NCBI GenBank assembly: GCA_036272595.1
Contig: DATAYM010000014.1
Span: forward strand, 1-64,000
Origin: Poindextera sp036272595
GTDB taxonomy: Bacteria > Pseudomonadota > Alphaproteobacteria > Caulobacterales > Caulobacteraceae
DNA length: 64,000 nt
Reading direction: 5' to 3'
A model generated the notes under the pieces. That model had not been told where the DNA came from. It saw only the letters and a list, made by a program, of their open reading frames with translations, and searched no databases. Made by a program: the position numbers and the translations under genes. Shown here in pieces: positions 45,723 to 53,785 of the stretch (position 1 is the stretch's first letter; the number at the start of each line of letters is the position of its first letter).

Positions 45723-47291
45723 CTAGCTGGAAATCACCGCTTCCGCGGACGCCGCCGGCTTGCGCTCCAGCACCTGCCGCAGCTTCCGCGCCAGCTCTTC
45801 GCGCGTGTAGGGCTTGGACAACAGGTCCACCCCCTCGTCCAGCCGCCCGCCATGGACGATGGCGTCGTCGGTGTAGCCGGACGTGAACAACACCGGCAGG
45901 CCGGGCGAACGCTGCTGCGCCAGGCGCGCCAGGTCCCGGCTCGCGAGGACGCCGGGCATCACCACGTCGGTGAACAGAAGGTCGATCGCCGCGCCGCTGT
46001 CCAGGATCGCCAAGGCGGCGTCGGCGTCGCGCGCCTTCAACACCCGGTAGCCAAGCTCGCTCAGCAAGTCGGCGGTGGTGGCGCGCACGTCGTCGTCGTC
46101 TTCCACCACAAGCACCACCTCGCTGCCGCCGGTGGCGACGCCCGTGGCCACGTCGACGGAATCCTCGGTCTTCTCGCGCGAGCGGGGCAGGTAGATGCGG
46201 ACCGTGGCGCCCTGCCCGGCCTCGCTGTAGATCTTGACGTGGCCGCCGGACTGCTTGACGAAGCCGTGCACCATCGAGAGGCCAAGGCCGGTGCCTTCGC
46301 CCTCGCGCTTGGTGGTGAAGAACGGGTCGAACACCCGCTCGATCAGGTCTGGCGCCATCCCGCATCCGGTGTCGCTGACCGCCAGCATGACGTACTGGCC
46401 CGGCGTCACCCCCAGGTGCTGGGCGCAGTAGGCGTCGTCCAGTCGCGCATTTCCCGCTTCGATGGTGAGCTTGCCGCGGCCCTGCATCGCATCGCGCGCG
46501 TTCACCGCCAGGTTCAGGATCGCCGTCTCCACCTGCACCGGATCGACGTCGGTGTTCCATAGCCCGCCGGCGATCACCGTCTCGATCTCCACCGCCTCGC
46601 CCAAGGCCCGCCGCAGCATGTCGTCGACGCCGCGGAGCAGGCGGCCGAGGTTGGTGACCCGCGGGGCCAGGGGTTGGCGACGGGCGTAGGCGAGCAGCTG
46701 GCTGGCCAGCTTGGAGCCTCGCCCGACGGCTTCCAACGCGTTCTGCAGCCGCCGCTGCGCCCGCTCGTCGCGCGGGATGTCCTTCTCCAGGAGCTGGAGA
46801 TTGCCGCCGATCACCTGCAGCAGGTTGTTGAAGTCATGGGCGACGCCGCCGGTCAGCTTGCCGATGGCGTCCATCTTCTGCGCCTGCCGCAGCTGGGCTT
46901 CCATCGCGTTGAAGTCCGAGACGTCGATGCAGCTGCCGAAGTAGCCGGCGAACGCGCCGTTGCGGTGGAAGGGCGCGCCGTTGTCCAGGATTTCCCGGTA
47001 AACCCCGTCGCGCCGCTTCAGCCGATAGCTCATGGTGAAGGGCCGGCGGGCGTCGAATGAGGACCGATAGATTTCGAGGCACCGGTCGAAGTCCTCGCCA
47101 TGGACATTCTCGGCCCAGCCGTTGCCGATCTCCTGCTCCAGGCCCCTGCCGACGAAGTCGAGCCACGGCTTGTTGAACCAATCGCAGAGGGCGTCCGGGC
47201 CCGAGCGCCAGATCATCACCGGCGCGAAATCGGCCAGCTCCTTGAAGAAACGCTCGCCAAGGTCATGGGAGGGGTGGTCGCTCTGTGACAC
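45723..47291 (-). CDS. hybrid sensor histidine kinase (PAS - kinase - receiver)
   Basis: 522 residues, no membrane segment, so a cytoplasmic sensor. A PAS domain at about 15-130 has NKPWLDFVGR, then FGSCIDVSDF. The phospho-accepting His152 is in GGVAHDFNNLLQV. The ATP domain has NLAVNARDAM, VSDTGCGMAPD and GEGTGLGLSMVHGF. A C-terminal receiver has the phospho-Asp near 440 in LLFTDVVMPG and Lys in LLSKPYTREEL. The start is a GTG at 47291 with AAAGGAA upstream. There is no DNA-binding partner beside it. Confidence 0.94.
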   Translation of the reverse strand: MSQSDHPSHDLGERFFKELADFAPVMIWRSGPDALCDWFNKPWLDFVGRGLEQEIGNGWAENVHGEDFDRCLEIYRSSFDARRPFTMSYRLKRRDGVYREILDNGAPFHRNGAFAGYFGSCIDVSDFNAMEAQLRQAQKMDAIGKLTGGVAHDFNNLLQVIGGNLQLLEKDIPRDERAQRRLQNALEAVGRGSKLASQLLAYARRQPLAPRVTNLGRLLRGVDDMLRRALGEAVEIETVIAGGLWNTDVDPVQVETAILNLAVNARDAMQGRGKLTIEAGNARLDDAYCAQHLGVTPGQYVMLAVSDTGCGMAPDLIERVFDPFFTTKREGEGTGLGLSMVHGFVKQSGGHVKIYSEAGQGATVRIYLPRSREKTEDSVDVATGVATGGSEVVLVVEDDDDVRATTADLLSELGYRVLKARDADAALAILDSGAAIDLLFTDVVMPGVLASRDLARLAQQRSPGLPVLFTSGYTDDAIVHGGRLDEGVDLLSKPYTREELARKLRQVLERKPAASAEAVISS

Positions 47292-47432
47292 GGGGTTCCT
47301 TTCGGGGGGCCCGGCAGTTTCGAGATATCACGGGTTTTTAAGCCCGAACACCGAGGGAACGCCAGATTGTAACGGCTCTGCGCCGCCTCTGAACGCGCGG
47401 TTGAACGGAGAGGTCCGAAAAGCCGCCGGCGC

Positions 47433-48326
47433 TCAGGCCAGCCTGATCTCCTCCAGCCGCTCGGCCAGGTAGGCGCGGGCGGTGATCGGCTCGGGGTAGC
47501 GGTCGGGCGAAGCCGCGTCGATGCAGCCCGGCAGGGTTTCGATCAGGTAGTCGGGCGCGAAGTGCAGGAAGAAAGGCATCGAATAGCGCGCCGCGCCGCT
47601 GCGCTCCGGCGTCGGGTTGACCACCCGGTGGGTGGTGGACGGCAGGCGGTGGTTGGTCAGCCGCTGCAGCATGTCGCCGATATTGACCACCAGCGAGCCG
47701 GGCGCCGGATTGACCGCCAGCCAGCGGCCGTCGCGGTCGAGCAGCTCAAGACCGGCCTCCTCGGCGCCGAGCAGGAGGGTGATGGCGTTGATGTCCTCGT
47801 GCGCGCCGGCGCGGAGGGCCGGGCCGGCGCCGGCGGTCGGCGGATAGTGCAGCAGGCGCAGGATCGACTCGCCGTCGGCCACCGCGGCGGCGAAATGCCC
47901 GCGCGGCAGGCCGAGGTGGCGGGCGATGGCCTCGAGCAGGCGCTGGCCCAGCCGGTCGAAGGCGGCGTAGAGGCCGCCGATGCGGGCCTGGAAACCGGCG
48001 ATCTCGTCCGGCCAGACGTTGCCGGCGCGGCCGACGTGCCAGAATTCCTTCAGGTCGGCGTGCTCGGCGCCCTTGGCGGTCTCGACCGCGAACGGGGTGT
48101 AGCCGCGCTGGCCGGCGCCGCCGGCGATCCGGTAGCGCCGCTTGGCGGCCTCGGGCAGGGCGAAGAAGGCCTTGGCGTCGTCCAGCGCCGCCGCGACCAT
48201 GGCGGGCGCGAGCCCATGGTCGGCGACCACGGCGAAGCCGTAGCGCTCGAACGAGCCGCCGAGCGCCTCGGCGAACCCGTCGAAACCCTGCTCGTAGAGG
48301 CGAAAGGAAACCGGCTGGATGGCCAA
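47433..48326 (-). CDS. isopenicillin-N-synthase-like 2OG/Fe(II) oxygenase
   Basis: A 297-residue double-stranded beta-helix oxygenase. The iron triad is His176, Asp178 (AHEDINAIT) and His233 (STTHRVVN); Arg247-x-Ser249 (RYSM) binds the 2-oxoglutarate carboxylate. The N-terminal domain has FAVVADHGL and GYTPFAVETAKG. The family covers 2OG-dependent hydroxylases and related enzymes of amino-acid and secondary metabolism. A single gene; substrate unknown. Confidence 0.92.
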   Translation of the reverse strand: MAIQPVSFRLYEQGFDGFAEALGGSFERYGFAVVADHGLAPAMVAAALDDAKAFFALPEAAKRRYRIAGGAGQRGYTPFAVETAKGAEHADLKEFWHVGRAGNVWPDEIAGFQARIGGLYAAFDRLGQRLLEAIARHLGLPRGHFAAAVADGESILRLLHYPPTAGAGPALRAGAHEDINAITLLLGAEEAGLELLDRDGRWLAVNPAPGSLVVNIGDMLQRLTNHRLPSTTHRVVNPTPERSGAARYSMPFFLHFAPDYLIETLPGCIDAASPDRYPEPITARAYLAERLEEIRLA

Positions 48327-48431
48327 GACGAACCCGCGCGAACGATCGTCAGCCGATCATGCGCGATTCGCCGCCAGAAAACGCTCCGGGAAAACGCTTG
48401 CGGGAAAAAGCCTCGGGGGAAAACGCGCCGC

Positions 48432-48614
48432 CTACAGCGCCCGCACGCGCCTCAGGGTCTCGGCGCATTCCAGCTGCGCGCGGCGTTCGGCGATTTCCTG
48501 ATAGAAGGCGGCATTCTCCGCTTCGACGCCCCAGGTCTCCGCCAGAGGCGAGTCATGGGCGGCGAACCGCGCGTTTGAATCGGGGACTTGGTCGAAGTCG
48601 ATCGGATGATCCAT
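48432..48614 (-). CDS. small hypothetical protein
   Basis: 60 residues, acidic at the N-terminus (MDHPIDFDQVPDSNARF) and helical at the C-terminus (YQEIAERRAQLECAETLRRV). AAGGAG lies about 10 bases upstream of the ATG in an otherwise AT-richer stretch. Codon use fits the region. No family recognised. It lies 105 bases upstream of the oxygenase gene on the same strand and could be its operon leader gene. Confidence 0.6.
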   Translation of the reverse strand: MDHPIDFDQVPDSNARFAAHDSPLAETWGVEAENAAFYQEIAERRAQLECAETLRRVRAL

Positions 48615-48949
48615 CGCCTATAGTCTCCTTACTCACATGCTTAACGGAGTATTAGCAATTTTAGCTTGGCTCGCATTCTAACTCCGAACAACACCGTTCT
48701 CGCCAAATGGAGCCCGCCTCACGAAGACTTGACCGCGGGCTTGCGGGCGGAACGGCGCCGCGTTTCGGGGCGAAACGCCGCATGCGGCGGCCCGGGTGAT
48801 CAACAATCAGATTGCATATTGGCTATCGCTTCACGACGGCGTTACCATGGGTGATGGACGCCGCGTCGGGGCGCTGTGGTCCGTCGTTCCGCGATGCGAG
48901 CGCCGGTCCGCCGATCCACGGGAGTAGAGCGTCGCCAGAGGAAGCCGCT
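48615..48949. other. divergent non-coding spacer
   Basis: 335 bases between the small hypothetical gene and the oxidoreductase operon. It contains the most AT-rich tract of the area (48615-48690), a plausible promoter zone for both directions. No hairpin, RNA gene or conserved frame was recognised in the rest. In-frame ATGs at 48812 and 48854 could start the downstream gene, but the translated stretch looks non-conserved. Confidence 0.5.
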
Positions 48950-50752
48950 TTGCAGCGTACCATTACCGAGGGGCCCGACTACTTCCACAAGGTGGTAGAC
49001 TGCCAATGGGCCTGTCCGGCGCATACGCCGGTGCCGGAATACATCCGGCTGATCGCCGAGGGCCGGTACTCCGACGCCTACATGATCAACTGGAAGTCCA
49101 ACGTCTTCCCCGGCATCCTGGGGCGGACCTGCGACCGGCCGTGCGAGCCGGCCTGCCGCCGCGGCCGGGTCGAGGACGAGCCGGTGGCCATCTGCCGGCT
49201 GAAGCGGGTCGCCGCCGATAACAAGGACGACATCACCGCCCGCCTGCCGAGCGCGCCGGCGCGCAAGAGCGGCAAGCGCGTCGCCTGCATCGGCGCCGGC
49301 CCGGCCAGCCTGGCCGTGGCCCGCGACCTCGCGCCTCTGGGCTATGAGGTCACCATCTTCGACGCCGACGCCAAGTCCGGCGGCATGATCAGGAGCCAGA
49401 TCCCGCGCTTCCGCCTGCCGGAATCGGTGATCGACGAGGAGGTGGGCTACATCACCGGCCTCGGGCTCGAAATGCGCATGGGCGAGCGGATCGACAGCCT
49501 GAAGGGCCTCCTGACGCGAGGCTACGACGCCATCTTCGTCGGCTCCGGCGCCCCGCGCGGCCGCGACCTGGACATTCCGGGCCGCGCCGAGGCCGCCGCC
49601 AACATCCATATCGGCATCGACTGGCTGTCCTCGGTCTCGTTCGGCCACATCGAGTCGATCGGCAAGCGCGTCATCGTGCTCGGCGGCGGCAACACCGCCA
49701 TGGACTGCTGCCGCACCTCGCGCCGCCTGGGCGGCGAGGACGTCAAGGTGATCGTCCGCTCCGGCTTCGAGGAAATGAAGGCGTCTCCCTGGGAGAAGGA
49801 GGACGCCATGCACGAGGACATTCCGATCCTCAACTTCCTCACCCCCAAGGCGTTCACCCACCAGGACGGCCGCCTGACCGGCGTGATGTTCGAGAAGGTG
49901 GCGGCCGAATACGACGACAAGGGCCGCCGGCGGCTGGCGCCCACGGGCGAGCCGGACCTCTGGCTGGAGTGCGACGACGTGCTGGTCGCCGTCGGCCAGG
50001 AGAACGCCTTCCCCTGGATCGAGCGCGACATCGGCATCGAGTTCGACGAGTGGGACATGCCCAGGGTCGACCCGGTGACCATGGGCTCGACCCTGCCCAA
50101 CGTCTTCTTCGGCGGCGACGCCGCCTTCGGGCCGAAGAACATCATCTGGGCGGTGGCGCACGGCCACGACGCGGCCATCTCCATCGACCGGGTCTGCAAC
50201 GGCGGCGACGTGCGCGAGCGGATGGCGCCGGGGATCACCCTGGTCAGCCAGAAGATGGGCATCCACGAGTGGAGCTACGACAACGACATCGTCAACGACC
50301 CGCGCTACCGCGTCCCGCTGCGCGACAAGGCCGAGGCGCTCGGCAACGTGCGGCTGGAGGTCGAGCTCGGCTTCGACCAGGCGCTAGGCTATCGCGAGGC
50401 CGAACGCTGCCTGAACTGCGACATCGAGACGGTGTTCGCCGAGCCGCTGTGCATCGAATGCGACGCCTGCGTCGACATCTGCCCGATGGACTGCATCACC
50501 TTCACCGAAAACGGCGACGAGGCGGATCTGCGCCGGCGTCTTAACGCTCCAGCTTTGAACCTGGAGCAGGATCTCTATGTATCGGATCAGCTGAAGACCG
50601 GTCGGATCATGGTCAAGGACGAGGATGTCTGCCTGCATTGCGGCCTCTGCGCCGAACGGTGCCCGACCGGCGCCTGGGACATGCAGAAGTTCCTGCTCGA
50701 CATGACCTATGCGGAAGGACCCGCTCCAACGCCGGCGATCGCGGCGGAATGA
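48950..50752 (+). CDS. GltD-like FAD/NAD(P) oxidoreductase with ferredoxin domains
   Basis: 600 residues from a TTG start with AGAGGAAG 5 bases upstream. The N-terminal iron-sulfur domain has Cys18, Cys22, Cys61, Cys65 and Cys69 (DCQWACPAH, CDRPCEPAC), as in glutamate-synthase small subunit and dihydropyrimidine dehydrogenase. The FAD loop is CIGAGPASLAVA and the NADPH loop is VLGGGNTAMDCC. Two [4Fe-4S] motifs close it: CIECDACVDIC (501-511) and CLHCGLCAERC (561-571). It should move electrons between ferredoxin-level centres and NAD(P). It is 11 bases upstream of the 2-oxoacid oxidoreductase genes, so it is their likely redox partner. Longer starts at 48812 or 48854 cannot be excluded. Confidence 0.88.
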   Translation: MQRTITEGPDYFHKVVDCQWACPAHTPVPEYIRLIAEGRYSDAYMINWKSNVFPGILGRTCDRPCEPACRRGRVEDEPVAICRLKRVAADNKDDITARLPSAPARKSGKRVACIGAGPASLAVARDLAPLGYEVTIFDADAKSGGMIRSQIPRFRLPESVIDEEVGYITGLGLEMRMGERIDSLKGLLTRGYDAIFVGSGAPRGRDLDIPGRAEAAANIHIGIDWLSSVSFGHIESIGKRVIVLGGGNTAMDCCRTSRRLGGEDVKVIVRSGFEEMKASPWEKEDAMHEDIPILNFLTPKAFTHQDGRLTGVMFEKVAAEYDDKGRRRLAPTGEPDLWLECDDVLVAVGQENAFPWIERDIGIEFDEWDMPRVDPVTMGSTLPNVFFGGDAAFGPKNIIWAVAHGHDAAISIDRVCNGGDVRERMAPGITLVSQKMGIHEWSYDNDIVNDPRYRVPLRDKAEALGNVRLEVELGFDQALGYREAERCLNCDIETVFAEPLCIECDACVDICPMDCITFTENGDEADLRRRLNAPALNLEQDLYVSDQLKTGRIMVKDEDVCLHCGLCAERCPTGAWDMQKFLLDMTYAEGPAPTPAIAAE

Positions 50753-50763
50753 GCGGAGATTAG

Positions 50764-52614
50764 ATGAACGCCCAAACGCCCATCGTCGCCGACACCCTGA
50801 CCCGCACCAACGATTTCGTGGTCAAGTTCGCCAATGTGAACGGCTCCGGCTCGGCCAGCGCCAACGGCATGTTCGCCAAGGCGATCCTGCGCATGGGCGT
50901 GCCGGTGGCGGCGCGCAACATCTTCCCGTCCAACATCCAGGGCCTGCCGACCTGGTTCGAGGTGCGCGTCTCCGAGGAGGGCCACCTGGGCCGGCGCGGC
51001 GGCGTCGACCTGATGGTGGCGATGAACCCGCAGACCTGGGACAAGGACCTGGCCGAGATCGAACCCGGCGGCTACCTGTTCTACGATTCCACCAAGCCGC
51101 TGCCGCCGGAGAAGTTTCGCGCCGACGTCCGCGTCGTCGGCGTGCCGCTGACCGCCATCTGCAACGCCGCCTATACCGATCCGAGGCAGCGGCAGCTGTT
51201 CAAGAACATCATCTATGTCGGCGCCCTGGCCGCCTTGCTGGACATCGACCTGACGGTGATGGAGCAGCTGGTCGGCGAGCAGTTCAAGGGCAAGGACCGG
51301 CTGATCGCGCCGAACATCGCCGCCCTGCACATGGGCCGCGACTATGTGGCCGAGCATATCGCGCCGCTCGGCCTCAGGGTGCGGCGCTCGGACAAGGTCG
51401 GCGACCGCATCTTCGTCGAGGGCAATTCGGCCGCGGCGCTGGGCGCGGTCTATGGCGGCGCCACGGTCTGCGCCTGGTATCCGATCACCCCGTCGACCTC
51501 CCTGGCCGAGGCCTTCACCGGCTATTGCGAGGACTTCCGCATCGAACCCGAAACCGGCAAGGCGCGCTACGCCATCATCCAGGCCGAGGACGAGATCGCC
51601 TCCATCGGCGTGGTCGTCGGCGCCGCCTGGAACGGCGCGCGGGCCTTCACCTGCACCTCCGGCCCCGGCGTCTCGCTGATGACCGAGTTCGTCGGCCTGA
51701 GCTATTTCGCCGAGGTTCCGGCGGTGATCTTCGACGTCCAGCGCGGCGGCCCCTCCACCGGCATGCCGACCCGGACGCAACAGGCCGACATCCTCGCCGC
51801 CGCCTACGCCTCCCACGGCGACACCAAGCACCCGCTGCTGTTCCCCGCCGATCCGGGCGAGTGCTTCACCATGGGCGCCCTGGCCTTCGATCTGGCCGAC
51901 CGGCTGCAGACCACCATCTTCGTCATGCTGGACCTGGACATCGGCATGAACGAGTGGCTGACCGAGCCCTTCGCCTGGGACGACAACCGCCGCCTCGACC
52001 GCGGCAAGGTGATGACCTACGAGGACCTGGAGGCCGGCAAGGACTTCGGCCGCTATCTCGAGGTCGACGGCGACGGCATCGCCTACCGCACCTATCCCGG
52101 GACCCACCCCGAGCGCGGCGGCTATTTCACCCGCGGCACCTCGCGCAACCCCTACGCCCGCTATAGCGAGGAGGGCGCGGTCTATGTCGACAACATGCAG
52201 CGGCTGCTGCGCAAGTTCGAGACCGCCAAGAGCCTGATCCCGGCCCCGATCCGCCGCGACGCGCGCCGCGCCGCCAAGACCGGCGCGATCTATTTCGGCT
52301 CGACCACCCCCGCCATGCATGAAGCGCTGGAGACGCTGGAGGCCCAGGGCCGCCATGTCGACGCCATGCGCCTGCGCGGCTTTCCCTTCTCGAACGAGGT
52401 GATGGATTTCATCGCCGCCCACGAGCAGGTGTTCGTGGTCGAGCAGAACCGCGACGGCCAGCTGCGCACCCTGATCATGAACGAGGGCGGCGTCGACCCG
52501 GCGAAACTCATCGCCGTCAACCACTATGACGGCACGCCGATCACCGCCCGCTTCATCGCCGGCGAGATCGCCGCCAGGATCGCCGCCCATCCGCTCGTCG
52601 AGGCCGCCGAATGA
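50764..52614 (+). CDS. 2-oxoacid:acceptor oxidoreductase, fused gamma-alpha subunit (KorA type)
   Basis: 616 residues. The N-terminal gamma domain (about 20-200: VNGSGSASANGMFAKAI, SEEGHLGRRGGVDL) is fused to an alpha (pyrimidine/TPP-side) domain from about 215 (EGNSAAALGAVYGG, CAWYPITPSTSLAEAF, TCTSGPGVSLMTEFVG). The C-terminal domain II has FVVEQNRDGQL. With the next gene it oxidises a 2-oxo acid (2-oxoglutarate is the commonest substrate of this form) to acyl-CoA with reduction of ferredoxin. It overlaps the beta gene by 4 bases. Confidence 0.92.
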   Translation: MNAQTPIVADTLTRTNDFVVKFANVNGSGSASANGMFAKAILRMGVPVAARNIFPSNIQGLPTWFEVRVSEEGHLGRRGGVDLMVAMNPQTWDKDLAEIEPGGYLFYDSTKPLPPEKFRADVRVVGVPLTAICNAAYTDPRQRQLFKNIIYVGALAALLDIDLTVMEQLVGEQFKGKDRLIAPNIAALHMGRDYVAEHIAPLGLRVRRSDKVGDRIFVEGNSAAALGAVYGGATVCAWYPITPSTSLAEAFTGYCEDFRIEPETGKARYAIIQAEDEIASIGVVVGAAWNGARAFTCTSGPGVSLMTEFVGLSYFAEVPAVIFDVQRGGPSTGMPTRTQQADILAAAYASHGDTKHPLLFPADPGECFTMGALAFDLADRLQTTIFVMLDLDIGMNEWLTEPFAWDDNRRLDRGKVMTYEDLEAGKDFGRYLEVDGDGIAYRTYPGTHPERGGYFTRGTSRNPYARYSEEGAVYVDNMQRLLRKFETAKSLIPAPIRRDARRAAKTGAIYFGSTTPAMHEALETLEAQGRHVDAMRLRGFPFSNEVMDFIAAHEQVFVVEQNRDGQLRTLIMNEGGVDPAKLIAVNHYDGTPITARFIAGEIAARIAAHPLVEAAE

Positions 52615-53666
52615 CCTACATCACCAAGCCCCGCCTGCACCATCCGGGCCTGGCCGAGAACGCCCTGGGCTTCACGCGCCGCGACTACGAGGGCTCGGTC
52701 TCCACCCTCTGCGCCGGCTGCGGCCACGATTCGATCAGCGCCTCGATCATCCAGGCCTGCTATGAGCTGGCCTTGCCGCCGCACCGCATCGCCAAGCTGT
52801 CCGGCATCGGCTGTTCGTCGAAGACCCCGGACTATTTCGTCGGCGCCGCGCACGGCTTCAACACCGTGCACGGCCGCATGCCTTCGGTGATGACCGGCGC
52901 CAACCTGGCCAACAAGGACCTGATCTATCTCGGGGTTTCCGGCGACGGCGATTCCGCCTCGATCGGGCTGGGCCAGTTCGCCCACTGCATCCGGCGCGGC
53001 GTCAACATGGTCTATATCGTCGAGAACAATGGGGTCTACGGCCTGACCAAGGGCCAGTTCTCCGCCACCTCCGACGCCGGCTCGAAGAGCAAGAAGGGCG
53101 TGGTCAACCACGACTCGGCCATCGACCTGGTCTCGCTGGCCCTGCAGCTCGGCGCGACCTTCGTGGCGCGCAGCTTCTCGGGCGACAAGACCCAGCTGGT
53201 GCCGCTGATCAAGGCGGCGCTCAGCCACAAGGGCTCGGCCTTCATCGACTGCATCAGCCCCTGCGTGCAGTTCAACAACCACCTGGGCTCGACCAAGAGC
53301 TTCGACTATGTGCGCGAGCACAATGCGGCGATGAACCGGCTGGACGTCATTGCGCCGCACGCCCCGATCGAGATCGACCACGCGCCCGGCACCGTGGAAA
53401 TGGTCACCCAGCACGACGGCTCGGTCCTGGCCTTGCGCAAGCTCAGCGCCCACTACGATCCCAGCGACCGCTCCCAGGCGCTGGCCCACCTGCAGGAGCG
53501 CGCCGCCGCCGGCGAGATCGTCACCGGCCTGCTCTATGTCGATCCGACCCCCAGCGACCTGCACGACCACCTGGACACGGTCGACACCCCGCTGAACGCG
53601 CTGACCGACGCCGAGCTCACCCCCGGCGCCGGCGCCCTCGCGGCGCTGAACGCCAGCCTGCGCTAG
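52611..53666 (+). CDS. 2-oxoacid:acceptor oxidoreductase beta subunit (KorB type)
   Basis: A 351-residue thiamine-diphosphate and [4Fe-4S] subunit. Cys34 and Cys37 (LCAGCGHDS), Cys68 (GIGCSS) and the Cys in CISPCVQFNNH ligate the cluster. GDGDSASIG (111-119) with VENNGVYG binds TPP and magnesium. All cofactor residues are intact, so it should be active. It follows the alpha gene with an ATGA overlap. Its TAG lies within the first palindrome at 53664. Confidence 0.94.
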   Translation: MTYITKPRLHHPGLAENALGFTRRDYEGSVSTLCAGCGHDSISASIIQACYELALPPHRIAKLSGIGCSSKTPDYFVGAAHGFNTVHGRMPSVMTGANLANKDLIYLGVSGDGDSASIGLGQFAHCIRRGVNMVYIVENNGVYGLTKGQFSATSDAGSKSKKGVVNHDSAIDLVSLALQLGATFVARSFSGDKTQLVPLIKAALSHKGSAFIDCISPCVQFNNHLGSTKSFDYVREHNAAMNRLDVIAPHAPIEIDHAPGTVEMVTQHDGSVLALRKLSAHYDPSDRSQALAHLQERAAAGEIVTGLLYVDPTPSDLHDHLDTVDTPLNALTDAELTPGAGALAALNASLR

Positions 53667-53778
53667 AGCATGTCAGGCGAAATTGCTGGCGGTTTCGCCG
53701 CCCGGACATGCTCTAAACTAAAGATTCCAGACCCTTTTTGTCCGGTTCAGATAGCTCTATCTGAACCGGAAAGGGTCT
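53664..53778. repeat. two back-to-back palindromic repeats
   Basis: The first has 11-bp arms: TAGAGCATGTC (53664-53674) pairs with 53705-53715, with an inner GGCGAAA/TTTCGCC pair. The second is a 22-bp stem, 53729-53754 against 53757-53778, with a 4-base bulge (TTGT). The first overlaps the korB-like stop codon and the second ends 7 bases before the next ATG. They resemble dispersed palindromic families in Caulobacterales and could terminate or attenuate transcription. Confidence 0.8.
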
Positions 53779-53785
53779 AGCGCCA

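Noticed and set aside
48812..48949. ATG starts 32 or 46 codons upstream of the GltD-like gene
   Set aside because: The extra residues look random, and AGAGGAAG is ideally placed for the TTG at 48950. Kept as an alternative only.
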